This document shows, piece after piece, positions 44,754 to 53,358 of a stretch of DNA of 64,000 bases. The notes under the pieces were generated by a model. That model was not told the origin of the DNA, did no database searches, and worked only from the letters and a program-made list of their open reading frames with translations. Made by a program: the position numbers and the translations under genes. Numbering within the stretch: the stretch's first letter is position 1; every line of letters begins with the position of its first letter. The DNA is from CADEDV01 sp048498035 (GTDB lineage Bacteria; Bacteroidota; Bacteroidia; Chitinophagales; Chitinophagaceae): contig JBEHYT010000001.1 of assembly GCA_048498035.1 (NCBI GenBank), forward strand, positions 62,001-126,000. The letters run 5' to 3'.

Positions 44754-46688
44754 ATGTCATATCCTTACCAGATCACCTCTATGGAAGAATACAGGAACGC
44801 TTACCAGCAGAGCATAGCAGATCCTGAATCATTTTGGGCTTCAGTGGCCGAACAATTTGTATGGAAGAAAAAATGGGACCGCGTGCTGGAGTGGAATTTT
44901 ACGGAACCCCGTGTAAAATGGTTCCAGGGTGGTCAATTGAATATTACTGAAAATTGCCTGGACAGGCACCTGGAAAAAAGCGGTGATACACCGGCCATTA
45001 TCTGGGAACCCAATGATCCATCTGAAAGCAGCCGAACACTTACTTATCGTGAGCTGCACCAACAGGTTTGTCGCTTTGCACAGGTGTTGTTGAATAATGG
45101 CGTTCAAAAAGGAGACCGCGTTTGTATCTATATGGGCATGGTGCCCGAACTGGCAATTGCCCTGCTGGCCTGTGCACGCATCGGCGCCATTCATTCCGTT
45201 GTCTTTGGCGGTTTCTCGGCGCAAAGTATTGCAGACAGGCTGGAGGATGCCAGGGCTGAATTTATCATTACCTGCGATGGCGCCTTTCGCGGCGCTAAAG
45301 ATATTCCGCTCAAAGCTGTGATTGATGATGCACTAACGGGCAACCGTACCGTTCGCAAAGTGATTGTGTATTCACGTACCCATACGCCGGTTTCCATGAT
45401 CCAGGGTCGCGATGTGTGGTGGGATGATGAGATGAAAAAAGTGCAAAGCGTTACCCACCTGGAAGCAACGGCTATGGATGCAGAGGAAGAATTATTTATC
45501 CTCTACACATCCGGATCAACAGGCAAGCCCAAGGGCGTGGTGCATACCTGCGGCGGTTATATGGTATGGACAACCTACACGTTTGTAAACGTGTTCCAGT
45601 ACCAGCCCGGTGATATTCATTTTTGCACCGCCGATATCGGATGGATAACCGGGCACAGTTATATTGTGTATGGTCCGCTCAGCGCGGGTGCAACATCATT
45701 GATGTTTGAAGGCATTCCCACTTTCCCGGATGCCGGTCGTTTCTGGGATATCGTGGACAAGTATAAAGTGCAGATTCTTTACACGGCGCCTACTGCCATC
45801 CGATCACTGATGGGATTTGGCCTGGAGCCATTGGAAGGTAAAGATCTTTCTTCCCTGAAAATACTGGGCACCGTAGGTGAGCCAATCAATGAAGAAGCCT
45901 GGCATTGGTATGATGAACATGTTGGAAAAAAGAAATGCCCCATTGTAGATACCTGGTGGCAAACTGAAACAGGCGGCGTTTTAATTTCCAACCTGGCAGG
46001 CATTACTCCGTCCAGGCCGGGATGGGCAACCCTGCCGTTGCCGGGTGTACAGCCTTTGCTGGTGGATGAACAGGGACGTGAAATAACGGAAAAAGATGAG
46101 AACGGACATTTCAAGGGCAATCTTTGTATCCGTGCGCCCTGGCCGGCTATCCTGCGTACTACCTACGGTGACCATGAACGCTGCCGCACCAATTATTTTG
46201 CCACCTACCCCGGTTTATACTTTACGGGTGATGGAGCCCTGAAGGATGAACAGGGTTTTTACCGGATCACCGGCCGCGTGGATGATGTATTGAATGTAAG
46301 CGGCCACCGGATTGGTACGGCAGAGGTGGAGAACGCGATCAATATGCATGAAGGTGTGGTGGAAAGCGCTGTAGTAGGCTATCCCCATGATATCAAAGGG
46401 CAGGGTATATATGCGTATGTAGTATCAGACGCATCCAAAGCGGCAACAACCGAGGCGGATATTGAACTTCGGAAAAAAGATATTCTTCAAACGGTAACGC
46501 GCGTGATTGGCGCCATTGCGAAGCCGGATAAGATTCAATTTGTAAATGGATTGCCCAAAACCCGCAGCGGCAAGATCATGCGGCGCATCCTGCGTAAGAT
46601 CGCCGAAGGCGAAACCTCCAATCTTGGTGATACTACTACACTGCTGGATCCCGGCGTGGTAGAAGAAATCAGGAAAGGGAAAATTTAG
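44754..46688 (+). CDS. acs: Acetyl-CoA synthetase (AMP-forming)
   Basis: 644-residue cytoplasmic enzyme activating acetate to acetyl-CoA through acetyl-AMP. Core motifs: YTSGSTGKPKGVVHT (P-loop), WITGHSYIVYGPL, GEPINEEAWHWY, DTWWQTETGG, YFTGDGALKDEQGFYRITGRVDDVLNVSGHR and the C-terminal PKTRSGKIMRRILRK, whose Lys is the acetylation site in the Salmonella enzyme. The Trp of DTWWQTE lines the small acyl pocket and favours acetate over longer acids. It has its own terminator. The sequence TACTTTTA near 44713-44720 is a near match to the -7 consensus. Confidence 0.97.
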   Translation: MSYPYQITSMEEYRNAYQQSIADPESFWASVAEQFVWKKKWDRVLEWNFTEPRVKWFQGGQLNITENCLDRHLEKSGDTPAIIWEPNDPSESSRTLTYRELHQQVCRFAQVLLNNGVQKGDRVCIYMGMVPELAIALLACARIGAIHSVVFGGFSAQSIADRLEDARAEFIITCDGAFRGAKDIPLKAVIDDALTGNRTVRKVIVYSRTHTPVSMIQGRDVWWDDEMKKVQSVTHLEATAMDAEEELFILYTSGSTGKPKGVVHTCGGYMVWTTYTFVNVFQYQPGDIHFCTADIGWITGHSYIVYGPLSAGATSLMFEGIPTFPDAGRFWDIVDKYKVQILYTAPTAIRSLMGFGLEPLEGKDLSSLKILGTVGEPINEEAWHWYDEHVGKKKCPIVDTWWQTETGGVLISNLAGITPSRPGWATLPLPGVQPLLVDEQGREITEKDENGHFKGNLCIRAPWPAILRTTYGDHERCRTNYFATYPGLYFTGDGALKDEQGFYRITGRVDDVLNVSGHRIGTAEVENAINMHEGVVESAVVGYPHDIKGQGIYAYVVSDASKAATTEADIELRKKDILQTVTRVIGAIAKPDKIQFVNGLPKTRSGKIMRRILRKIAEGETSNLGDTTTLLDPGVVEEIRKGKI

Positions 46689-46706
46689 AACGATCCCCGA
46701 AACAAT

Positions 46707-46734
46707 TAACGCAGCACGGATGGGCTGCGTTAAA
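46707..46734 (+). terminator. Terminator after acs
   Basis: TTAACGCAGC / GCTGCGTTAA form a 10-bp stem with an 8-nt loop, 19 bp after the acs stop. The T-run comes slightly late (GGTTTTTC at about 46737). Confidence 0.7.
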
Positions 46735-46846
46735 AGGTTTTTCTAAATATTTTCTTGTGGAGGCCCAATTTACGGAAAAATAGTTTGCAGCACACAGGTT
46801 TTTTAAAAATTAGGTGAATCCCTGTTTTTATCTGCAAGCGAACACC

Positions 46847-46854
46847 TACTTTTA
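46847..46854 (+). promoter_or_regulatory. Candidate -7 element of the alpha/beta hydrolase gene
   Basis: TACTTTTA differs from TAnnTTTG at one base. It lies 11 bp before the ATG at 46866, with a T-run some 20 bp further upstream and no clean TTTG. Confidence 0.3.
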
Positions 46855-46865
46855 CGCGCTGTCTT

Positions 46866-47840
46866 ATGCAAAAACAAAAACCTGTAACAAACAGAGCCCG
46901 TATCTTTCTCCGCTGGGTAGGCTGGGTGTTACTGGTTCAATTTGTGCTGATCAACATCAGTTCTGCATTTTACGCGTATAAATTCACGCATTTTAAATCC
47001 GGACCGGCGCCCGTTTCTTCCAGCCGGAATATTTTTCAAAAAACCTGGCATTATTTTACAGGACCCGATCAATACCGGATCATCAATACAGACCGGCCAT
47101 CATTTCCCGTGCAGACCATTCAACTGCAAACTGCTTCAGGCTTGCAACTGCAGGGCTGGTATGCCACACCCGATAGCACGGCCAGGGGCACTGTAATTGT
47201 TTTACACGGCGTAACAACAGGAAAGGCGCAGGTGATACCGGAGGCTGGTGAATTTCGGTATTGGGGCTTTAACGTTCTGATGATCGACTTCCGCGCGCAT
47301 GGCAACAGCCAGGGAAATACAACTACCATTGGCGTACGTGAGTCGGAAGACGTAAAACTGGCGTATGATTATGTGCGGGCAAAAGGTGAAAAACATATTA
47401 TCTTCTACGGCCTTTCCATGGGAGCTACCACCTGCATGAAAGCGATCCGGGATTATGACCTGCAACCCGAAGCCGTCATTTTTGAGGCGCCGTTCCGCTC
47501 CCTGCAAACCTACTATAAGGCACGCGCCAGGCTGGCTGGTTTCCCGCAACAGCCTTTTGCATTCCTGACTACCTTCTGGACGGGTGTAGAACAGGGATTT
47601 AATGGCTACCGGCATTCAGCGCTTAATTATGCACCTGCAGTAAAATGCCCTGCGCTGGTACAATGGGGCGAAAAAGATGCGTTTGTCCCAAGAGATGATG
47701 TGCGTGCGATTTTTGAAAAAATTGGATCCGCAGATAAGAAGCTGGTGTTTTATCCCAATGTGCAGCATGAGTCGTTTGTGCTGCGCGAACCGGTGAAGTG
47801 GCGGGAGGAAGTGGGCTCGTTCCTCGCAAAGCTGCCCTGA
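46866..47840 (+). CDS. Membrane-anchored alpha/beta hydrolase
   Basis: 324-residue hydrolase with an uncleaved N-terminal membrane anchor (about 15-38) and an extracytoplasmic catalytic domain. The oxyanion loop is VLHGVTTGK, the nucleophile elbow GLSMGA (Ser about 182), the acid WGEKDAFVP and the base His in NVQHESF. The order and spacing fit the BAAT/DLH-like or monoglyceride lipase-like hydrolases (often annotated as peptidase S9/S15-like). The substrate is unknown. It converges on the L,D-transpeptidase gene with no spacer. Confidence 0.88.
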   Translation: MQKQKPVTNRARIFLRWVGWVLLVQFVLINISSAFYAYKFTHFKSGPAPVSSSRNIFQKTWHYFTGPDQYRIINTDRPSFPVQTIQLQTASGLQLQGWYATPDSTARGTVIVLHGVTTGKAQVIPEAGEFRYWGFNVLMIDFRAHGNSQGNTTTIGVRESEDVKLAYDYVRAKGEKHIIFYGLSMGATTCMKAIRDYDLQPEAVIFEAPFRSLQTYYKARARLAGFPQQPFAFLTTFWTGVEQGFNGYRHSALNYAPAVKCPALVQWGEKDAFVPRDDVRAIFEKIGSADKKLVFYPNVQHESFVLREPVKWREEVGSFLAKLP

Positions 47841-48419
47841 TCATTTACGGATGGTAACAGGAATGCCGCTGTAGGCATAACCATATAATTCCATCACATC
47901 TTCATTTTTCATTGAAATACAACCAAGCGTCCAGTTCCGGTATTTATCAATCACAAAATCTTCATGTGGCCAGGTGCCATGAATACCGATCGCCCCGCCA
48001 ATTTTTGCATTGGCAGGAATTTCTCCCCGCTGTTTACGCAAATTAAATTTCTCCCTGCTTTCTTCATTCGGGTAATCCAGCGCCAGGAAACGACACCATT
48101 TTTCATGCACCCGTTTGCTGATAATATGAAATGTGCCCTCGGGCGTATTTTTATCACCCTCCATTTTTTTATCCGCCAGGCTGCTGTTTCCAAAAACCAC
48201 CGGGTACGTTGCATACCAGCCCTTGTCATCATATACGCTCAATTCATAATCTGATTTATCTACAATGATGGAAACGCGGCCAATAGGCCCATCGGCGGCA
48301 TGAAAGCGTTTGTAGGAATGATCCGGCCTGCCGGCGAAAGATGATGGAGCAGTAGCAGGGTCAGGTACTGCCAAACCTGCGCCCAGTACAACTGCGGTGA
48401 GTACGAAAAGGGTTTTCAT
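47841..48419 (-). CDS. L,D-transpeptidase (YkuD family)
   Basis: 192-residue exported enzyme of peptidoglycan remodelling. Signal peptide 1-17 or so. YkuD domain from about 47: IIVDKSDYELSVYDDKGW, TPEGTFHI, the catalytic H147 in IGIHGTW and the nucleophile C167 in NWTLGCISMKNED. It can form 3-3 cross-links or attach proteins to the wall; which one cannot be said. Monocistronic, convergent with the hydrolase gene. Confidence 0.95.
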   Translation of the reverse strand: MKTLFVLTAVVLGAGLAVPDPATAPSSFAGRPDHSYKRFHAADGPIGRVSIIVDKSDYELSVYDDKGWYATYPVVFGNSSLADKKMEGDKNTPEGTFHIISKRVHEKWCRFLALDYPNEESREKFNLRKQRGEIPANAKIGGAIGIHGTWPHEDFVIDKYRNWTLGCISMKNEDVMELYGYAYSGIPVTIRK

Positions 48420-48638
48420 ATTCGATTACGTTGTGGGTTGATCCGTTGCCAACCCGGTCCTGTGTGAGATTAAAGATCCGTCCGTTGGTTCAAACGAAAT
48501 GCCACACCGCTTTATTTTTTACTGTGGATATGTTTTAACGAGCCATTTAGAAAAAATACAGCGCCTGCTTCAGTGGTCTTTCGATAATGGACGGGTGTTT
48601 CATCCAGGTAGTTGCGCCACTTGAGCAGGATCAACAAA

Positions 48639-48660
48639 AAACCCCGCATGCGCGGGGTTT
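48639..48660 (-). terminator. Terminator of the sigma/anti-sigma/barrel operon
   Basis: AAACCCCGC / GCGGGGTTT stem (9 bp, 4-nt loop), with an A-run on the left that reads as a T-run on the minus strand. It lies 24 bp after the stop of the beta-barrel gene. Confidence 0.82.
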
Positions 48661-48683
48661 AAACATACAATGTATTTCATGGT

Positions 48684-49538
48684 TTACCAGTTGCTGAAGC
48701 GGAAGCCGAACGTGTACGGCGTCATATCAAGTCCGCGTTCATACATATTTTTGAAAGCGAGTGATCCGTAGAATCGAACAGGTCCCAGTGATAATTCGCC
48801 TACATAGGACAGCTTCCAGCGATCCAGTTCAAAATCATCTTTAAATTTCTCTTTTCCTTCGTCAGAAGTGATCGTTTTATTTCTTGCGCTGTAGAGATAA
48901 CCTACACTAACACCGGCACTCAACCCGAACCCTTTTTTACGATGTGGCGTAAAGTTGAAGTTCACCATCATGGGAACAGTCAGGTAATCAGCTGCCAGTT
49001 TATCCTTTTTATAGCTTCGTCCTGCAGTAAGATCCAGTTCCACCCTCGGAGGATTTACCACCAGTGGGTCGCCGTTGAGATAGCGAACGGAGTTTTTATA
49101 ATGATAGTTATTTAATTCCAGTCCCAACCCGTATTTCAGGTTCACTACATGTTTTACAACATTCAGCTTTTGCATAAAGAACCAGATATTCACGTTGCGC
49201 GACTTACCGTCTTTAAGATCAAACCAGCCTTTGTTGCTGCCGGGTGCATAGCCCTGCGCTGCTGCGCTGGTGTAGTCGGTATTATCGGTGTAGTTGGAAA
49301 ATCCGATATCAAAAATCCACCAGTTGGTGCTGAGGTTAGATGGTTTGTCGCGATGACGGTCGCGGATACGTGGTCCGTTGTCACGCTCAATGCGGCGTCC
49401 TTTTCCATCGTGATCACGGATGATGATCATTCCACCGATGCGAATCGTGTCTGATTTAGGGCCGGCAGTGGTGTCTGTCTGGCTAAAGCCTGCTATCGAT
49501 GTGCATATTAATACGCACAGGGTAAAAATCCTTTTCAT
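48684..49538 (-). CDS. Outer-membrane beta-barrel protein (PorT-like fold)
   Basis: 284-residue exported protein. Signal peptide MKRIFTLCVLICTSIAGFSQ. An Asp/Arg-rich region (35-65, DHDGKGRRIERDNGPRIRDRHRD) is followed by a small barrel of about eight strands (70-284), with aromatic girdle residues and the final strand TPYTFGFRFSNW. It is the last gene of the operon with an ECF sigma factor and its anti-sigma-like membrane protein, and is thus likely both a target and a marker of the envelope signal the sigma factor answers. Confidence 0.85.
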   Translation of the reverse strand: MKRIFTLCVLICTSIAGFSQTDTTAGPKSDTIRIGGMIIIRDHDGKGRRIERDNGPRIRDRHRDKPSNLSTNWWIFDIGFSNYTDNTDYTSAAAQGYAPGSNKGWFDLKDGKSRNVNIWFFMQKLNVVKHVVNLKYGLGLELNNYHYKNSVRYLNGDPLVVNPPRVELDLTAGRSYKKDKLAADYLTVPMMVNFNFTPHRKKGFGLSAGVSVGYLYSARNKTITSDEGKEKFKDDFELDRWKLSYVGELSLGPVRFYGSLAFKNMYERGLDMTPYTFGFRFSNW

Positions 49539-49564
49539 GAGTTCTTTTGTTTCGATTGTTGAAT

Positions 49565-50713
49565 TTATTTAAGCCTGATGGCCAGTCCTCCCACCAGCAA
49601 GCGATCATCATCGGTTGTGGCATTGATGTGGGTTGTTTTTTCAAAGGTCCGTGTTACTTTCCGGAAGAAGCCACGAAGCTTGTTTTTCTTCCCACTCCGT
49701 TCGGTTTCCACTTCATCATTATCCTGCTGGTTGGCAGTGATGATATTGTTATCCCGATTGGCACTGGCCGTCATATTACTATACGTATCATTGGCAGGCC
49801 GTGTTACAGTGGAATTGTTAGAATTTTGTTGTGGCGTATTTTTACCGGTAGTTGATACAGCAAGACCGGCATTTTCACTGGCTGGCGGTGTCGTTACATG
49901 AATATCCGTTGTAGGCACCGTGATCATCGGTGTGCCTGGGTTACTTTCAGAAGCATCCACCCTGGCAACAAGATTTTTGTCGGGCTGATTGTCGCGGATC
50001 ACTTGCCGGTTTTCTACCGGTGCAGTTTTTGGTTTTCCTTCCCGCGGTTGTTCAACAGCATTATTTTGCGCAGCTGTATTGTTTGCTGCTGCCAGCGAAT
50101 GCTCATCGGTTTCCTGCGGAACAATAGCTACACCTTCATTGGAATTTGTACCGGCTGCAGGTGTTTTTACAGAACCGGGCACCACAGCAACCTGTTCACC
50201 CGTGGTTTTGCCGGATTGCGACCTGTTGATTGTAAAGAATGCGCCTGTTGCAACAGCGAAAAGTATTGCAGCTGCTGCGGCCATTTTCCACCAGCCCAAT
50301 GGGCGACGTTTTTCTTCCCGGCGATAAAGAATTGCCTTATCGGGGAATACAATCGTTGTATCTGCCTGTGCTCTGGTGTGTAACAAAAGGTTCAATTGCT
50401 GCTGCACAGAATTATCTGTAGCAGCCAGTAACTGTACTTTCTCGCGATCTTCTTTCCCCAGCTCATTATCTATGTACAGTAACAAAAGATTTTCGTAAGA
50501 ATTGCTACTTGCTATTTCCAGCAGTTCTTCTTTATTCTCAAAAACGACGTCTTCATCAGGTACCAGCCTGGATTGCATCAGCAGGTCAAGCTCTTCCTGG
50601 AGATCCGGATGAGCCATTGCAAAGGCTTCCACCTCCAGGCGCTCCTCGCTTCCCAGTTCATTATCCATATACAGGATAAAATAGCCTTCGTAATTACTGC
50701 GATCGATTTTCAT
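49565..50713 (-). CDS. Anti-sigma-like membrane protein with duplicated N-terminal module
   Basis: 382 residues. Two copies of one module, residues about 8-64 and 73-130, each read Y-x-x-x-x-L-L-Y-[IM]-D-N-E-L-G, an acidic/basic helix, a Q-E-L/Q-Q-L-x-L-L stretch and VVF/IVF-x-x-K. The module lacks the Cys/His of a zinc anti-sigma domain. A membrane helix follows (143-162), then a low-complexity periplasmic region rich in Asn, Thr, Pro and Val (165-340) and a basic C-terminal stretch. The gene begins 17 bp after the ECF sigma factor gene. By position it should hold the sigma factor at the membrane, but this is inferred. Confidence 0.8.
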   Translation of the reverse strand: MKIDRSNYEGYFILYMDNELGSEERLEVEAFAMAHPDLQEELDLLMQSRLVPDEDVVFENKEELLEIASSNSYENLLLLYIDNELGKEDREKVQLLAATDNSVQQQLNLLLHTRAQADTTIVFPDKAILYRREEKRRPLGWWKMAAAAAILFAVATGAFFTINRSQSGKTTGEQVAVVPGSVKTPAAGTNSNEGVAIVPQETDEHSLAAANNTAAQNNAVEQPREGKPKTAPVENRQVIRDNQPDKNLVARVDASESNPGTPMITVPTTDIHVTTPPASENAGLAVSTTGKNTPQQNSNNSTVTRPANDTYSNMTASANRDNNIITANQQDNDEVETERSGKKNKLRGFFRKVTRTFEKTTHINATTDDDRLLVGGLAIRLK

Positions 50714-50730
50714 GTTTACGTTTAGTTAGC

Positions 50731-51216
50731 TCAGATAACATTTTCCAGTTTCACGAGGTACGACTTCAACTGAAGCCGTGCCCGATGCAGGTACACTTTC
50801 ACCTGGCTTTCATTCAATCCTGTGATCTGTCCTATTTCTTCGTAACTATATCCTTCATAGTCTTTTAGCAATACCAGTGACCGTTGGGTTTCATTTAGCC
50901 GGGCCAGCGCTTCTTCCAGCACCTTTTTCAGGTTATTGTCCTGGCGGCTGGCTACCCGTGCGTTTTCATCAAATTCGTCTTTCAGCTGCATCCGCTTCAC
51001 CTTCCGAATGTGATCAATCATCTGGTGGTAGGCTACAGTAAAGAGATAAGACTTTGATTTTGTTGCATCTACGTCTTCGCGGTTACGCCACATTTTTTCA
51101 AAAGCGGTTTGTACCACATCCCTGGCATCTTCTTCATGGCGAAGATTTTTGAGGATGAAGCGATACACGTTATCCGCGTACGTGTTTACGCAGTCATTGT
51201 ATTCCCGTTCAGTCAT
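50731..51216 (-). CDS. ECF RNA polymerase sigma factor
   Basis: 161 residues. Region 2 (about 10-75) contains the core-binding segment DARDVVQTAFEKMWRNR and the -10-reading part SKSYLFTVAYHQMIDHIRK. Region 4 (105-155) has LPETQR-like LNETQRSLVLLKDYEGYSYEEIGQITGL and the helix-turn-helix NESQVKVYLHRARLQLK. First gene of a three-gene operon with the anti-sigma-like protein and a beta-barrel protein. A near match to the -7 consensus (TAATTTTA on the minus strand) lies about 20 bp upstream, which leaves autoregulation open. Confidence 0.93.
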   Translation of the reverse strand: MTEREYNDCVNTYADNVYRFILKNLRHEEDARDVVQTAFEKMWRNREDVDATKSKSYLFTVAYHQMIDHIRKVKRMQLKDEFDENARVASRQDNNLKKVLEEALARLNETQRSLVLLKDYEGYSYEEIGQITGLNESQVKVYLHRARLQLKSYLVKLENVI

Positions 51217-51306
51217 ATACAGCCGGTCCGGGCGTAAAATTAAGAAATAGCCCGGTTTAAGGTTTTACGAATAAGGAGGTCAAAATGTTACAGGTACTGG
51301 TCGTTT

Positions 51307-51495
51307 TCACAAAAATTTCGGAAGGTGGATCAGGTCCGGGTTAAGACATGCAGGCACAGGTTCGGCAAAATTTTTCTTATTGCTTGTTTTACAGCAATTT
51401 ATATCAATTTTATTTCGCCTGGCGGCGGATTGCCAAAGAGCAGCGCCTGCTGCCAGCAAAACGAAAGCTACTCCGGAAAAAAGATATTTTCTCAT
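51307..51495 (-). CDS. Possible 62-residue exported small protein
   Basis: Starts MRKYLFSGVAFVLLAAGAAL with a basic n-region and a hydrophobic core, then a polar tail with two cysteines close together (INCCKTSN) and one near the end (VPACLNPD). The codon choice looks like that of the neighbours. The frame is open 22 codons further upstream. There is no recognisable family, and it sits in an otherwise gene-free 458-bp gap upstream of the sigma operon and kbl, so it may be spurious. Confidence 0.4.
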   Translation of the reverse strand: MRKYLFSGVAFVLLAAGAALWQSAARRNKIDINCCKTSNKKNFAEPVPACLNPDLIHLPKFL

Positions 51496-51648
51496 GCTGT
51501 TGGTGTGTGCCGGGCGTTTGCACCCGGAGCCGTGCCAAAGGTAACCACGCAAATTATTCACCCGGATGGAAAGGTGATGAAGGAAGGTTATGGTCTGACA
51601 GAATGCGGGAATAGTAGGGTGAACTGTGGCAAAGCCCCGGAACTCGGA

Positions 51649-51656
51649 TATATTTG
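51649..51656 (+). promoter_or_regulatory. Candidate -7 element of kbl
   Basis: TATATTTG is an exact TAnnTTTG. Transcription from about 51663 would leave only a 12-nt leader before the ATG at 51675, which supports that start codon. No good -33 is seen. Confidence 0.45.
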
Positions 51657-51674
51657 CGGCTTAAATTGCTTGTA

Positions 51675-52871
51675 ATGAACGAAAAATTTGTACAACGGAT
51701 TTCCGGGGAGCTGGAAGATATCCGGCAGGCCGGACTTTATAAAAAAGAACGCGTAATTACGAGTCCGCAGGGCGCCGAGATCCTGGTAAACGGGCAAACG
51801 GTTTTGAATTTTTGTGCCAACAATTACCTCGGGCTGTCAAGTCACCCGGATGTGATTGCCGCTGCCCATGAAGCAATCCATACGCATGGATATGGCATGA
51901 GCAGTGTGCGCTTTATTTGCGGAACGCAGGATATTCATAAAGAACTTGAAAAAAAGATAGCTGAATTTTTAGGTACGGAAGATACTATTCTGTATGCCGC
52001 CGCTTTTGATGCCAATGGCGGTGTTTTTGAACCTTTGTTTGGAGAAGAAGATGCGATTATTTCCGACGCATTAAATCATGCGTCTATCATTGATGGCGTT
52101 CGCCTTTGCAAGGCGCAGCGATTCCGCTATGAACATAACAAGATGGAAGACCTGGAGAAGAAACTTCAGGAGGCAGCGGGCTGCAGGAGCCGGATCATCG
52201 TAACGGACGGTTCCTTTAGTATGGATGGTACAATTGCACAGTTGGATAAAATTGTGGCGTTGGCGGAACAATATGATGCGATCGTTATGATTGATGAATG
52301 CCACAGCTCAGGTTTTTTGGGAAAAACAGGCCGGGGTACACATGAATACCGTGGGGTGATGGGCAAGATTGACATCATTACCGGAACGCTTGGAAAAGCA
52401 CTGGGCGGAGCATCCGGCGGTTTTACGTCGGGGCGCAAGGAGATCATTGAGATGCTGCGGCAAAAATCGCGGCCGTATTTGTTTAGTAATACAGTAGCTC
52501 CCTCTATTGTGGGCGCATCTATTGCAGTGCTGGATATGTTGACGGCAACCACGCACCTGCGGGATAAATTGGAATACAACACGCAATATTTCCGCAAGCG
52601 CATGACGGAAGCCGGTTTTGACATCAAACCGGGAGATCATCCCATTGTGCCAATCATGTTGTATGATGCAGTGCTGGCGCAGGATTTTGCGGCCCGTTTG
52701 CTGGGAGAAGGGATTTATGTAATTGGATTCTTCTTCCCCGTGGTTCCGAAAGGGCAGGCGCGTATACGAGTGCAGTTGAGTGCTGCGCATGAACAGGAGC
52801 ACCTGGACAAGGCCATCGATGCGTTTACGCGGATTGGGAAGGAATTAGGTGTTTTGAAGGGCCAGAACTAA
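51675..52871 (+). CDS. kbl: Glycine C-acetyltransferase (2-amino-3-ketobutyrate CoA ligase)
   Basis: 398-residue PLP enzyme of the alpha-oxoamine synthase family. It cleaves 2-amino-3-ketobutyrate with CoA to glycine and acetyl-CoA in threonine breakdown. The ATG at 51675 is preferred over one 7 codons earlier. Visible: NFCANNYLGLSSHPDVI, SSVRFICGTQDIHKELE, DEPHSSG-like MIDECHSSGFLGKTGRG, and the PLP Lys K241 in TGTLGKALGGASGG. The match in length and in the RFICGTQ segment favours Kbl over BioF or serine palmitoyltransferase, though a broad-specificity acyltransferase is possible. Threonine dehydrogenase is not in the window. Confidence 0.92.
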   Translation: MNEKFVQRISGELEDIRQAGLYKKERVITSPQGAEILVNGQTVLNFCANNYLGLSSHPDVIAAAHEAIHTHGYGMSSVRFICGTQDIHKELEKKIAEFLGTEDTILYAAAFDANGGVFEPLFGEEDAIISDALNHASIIDGVRLCKAQRFRYEHNKMEDLEKKLQEAAGCRSRIIVTDGSFSMDGTIAQLDKIVALAEQYDAIVMIDECHSSGFLGKTGRGTHEYRGVMGKIDIITGTLGKALGGASGGFTSGRKEIIEMLRQKSRPYLFSNTVAPSIVGASIAVLDMLTATTHLRDKLEYNTQYFRKRMTEAGFDIKPGDHPIVPIMLYDAVLAQDFAARLLGEGIYVIGFFFPVVPKGQARIRVQLSAAHEQEHLDKAIDAFTRIGKELGVLKGQN

Positions 52872-53060
52872 TCGTAGTTTTACGAGAAGCGTGGATTTTC
52901 GAAGGAATTTCCGTAAAAAAGACGGTAAAAACCGAATGTAATGCTATGAAATACAATTTGCGGTTTGTATTTTCGTTTTCTGTCTGCGAGTTATTGCTAC
53001 GGAATCCCTGCCTTTGAAATTTCCTGATCAATTTTCTTGACCCTTTTTTTTAAAACTTTT

Positions 53061-53189
53061 ATGAAGAAGTTATTGCTTTGCTTAACGGTAATGGCATTGA
53101 TTGCGTTTGTTTTTAGTTCCTGTACAGCAACAAAGCGGGATTGCAGGGGTAATATCCATTACAAGCAAAAAGGCGGATTTTATATGTAA
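53061..53189 (+). CDS. 42-residue lipoprotein
   Basis: A very small gene: MKKLLLCLTVMALIAFVFSSC followed by TATKRDCRGNIHYKQKGGFYM and a TAA stop. The first 21 residues are a textbook lipoprotein signal with lipobox FSSC. The mature peptide is only 22 residues long, with one further Cys and a basic, Gly-containing end. Short lipoproteins with a K-x-D-C-x-G core and a G-x-Y/W-x end occur in Bacteroidota; the function is unknown. It has an upstream T-rich stretch and its own strong terminator, so it is a complete transcription unit. Confidence 0.75.
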   Translation: MKKLLLCLTVMALIAFVFSSCTATKRDCRGNIHYKQKGGFYM

Positions 53190-53219
53190 AGTGGCCGTAC
53201 GCTGCTTATTAAGCTATTG

Positions 53220-53242
53220 ATCCTGCCCCGAAAGGGCAGGAT
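53220..53242 (+). terminator. Terminator of the 42-residue lipoprotein gene
   Basis: ATCCTGCCC / GGGCAGGAT form a perfect 9-bp stem with a CGAAA loop, followed by seven T. Confidence 0.9.
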
Positions 53243-53316
53243 TTTTTTTAATACCTGCATATTTTTAGTAAAAAAAGCATCTTCTTGTGTGAATGTTCAC
53301 GCAAATCCGATGTCAA

Positions 53317-53348
53317 TTGGCCCCAAACCCGCCAGGTTTGTATTTTTG
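53317..53348 (+). promoter_or_regulatory. Candidate promoter of the class D beta-lactamase
   Basis: TTG (53317-53319) and an exact TAnnTTTG match, TATTTTTG (53341-53348), are 21 bp apart. A start near 53355 gives a very short leader to the ATG at 53359 (or 53365), which favours these over the upstream start of the frame. Confidence 0.5.
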
Positions 53349-53358
53349 CCGGAAATTT

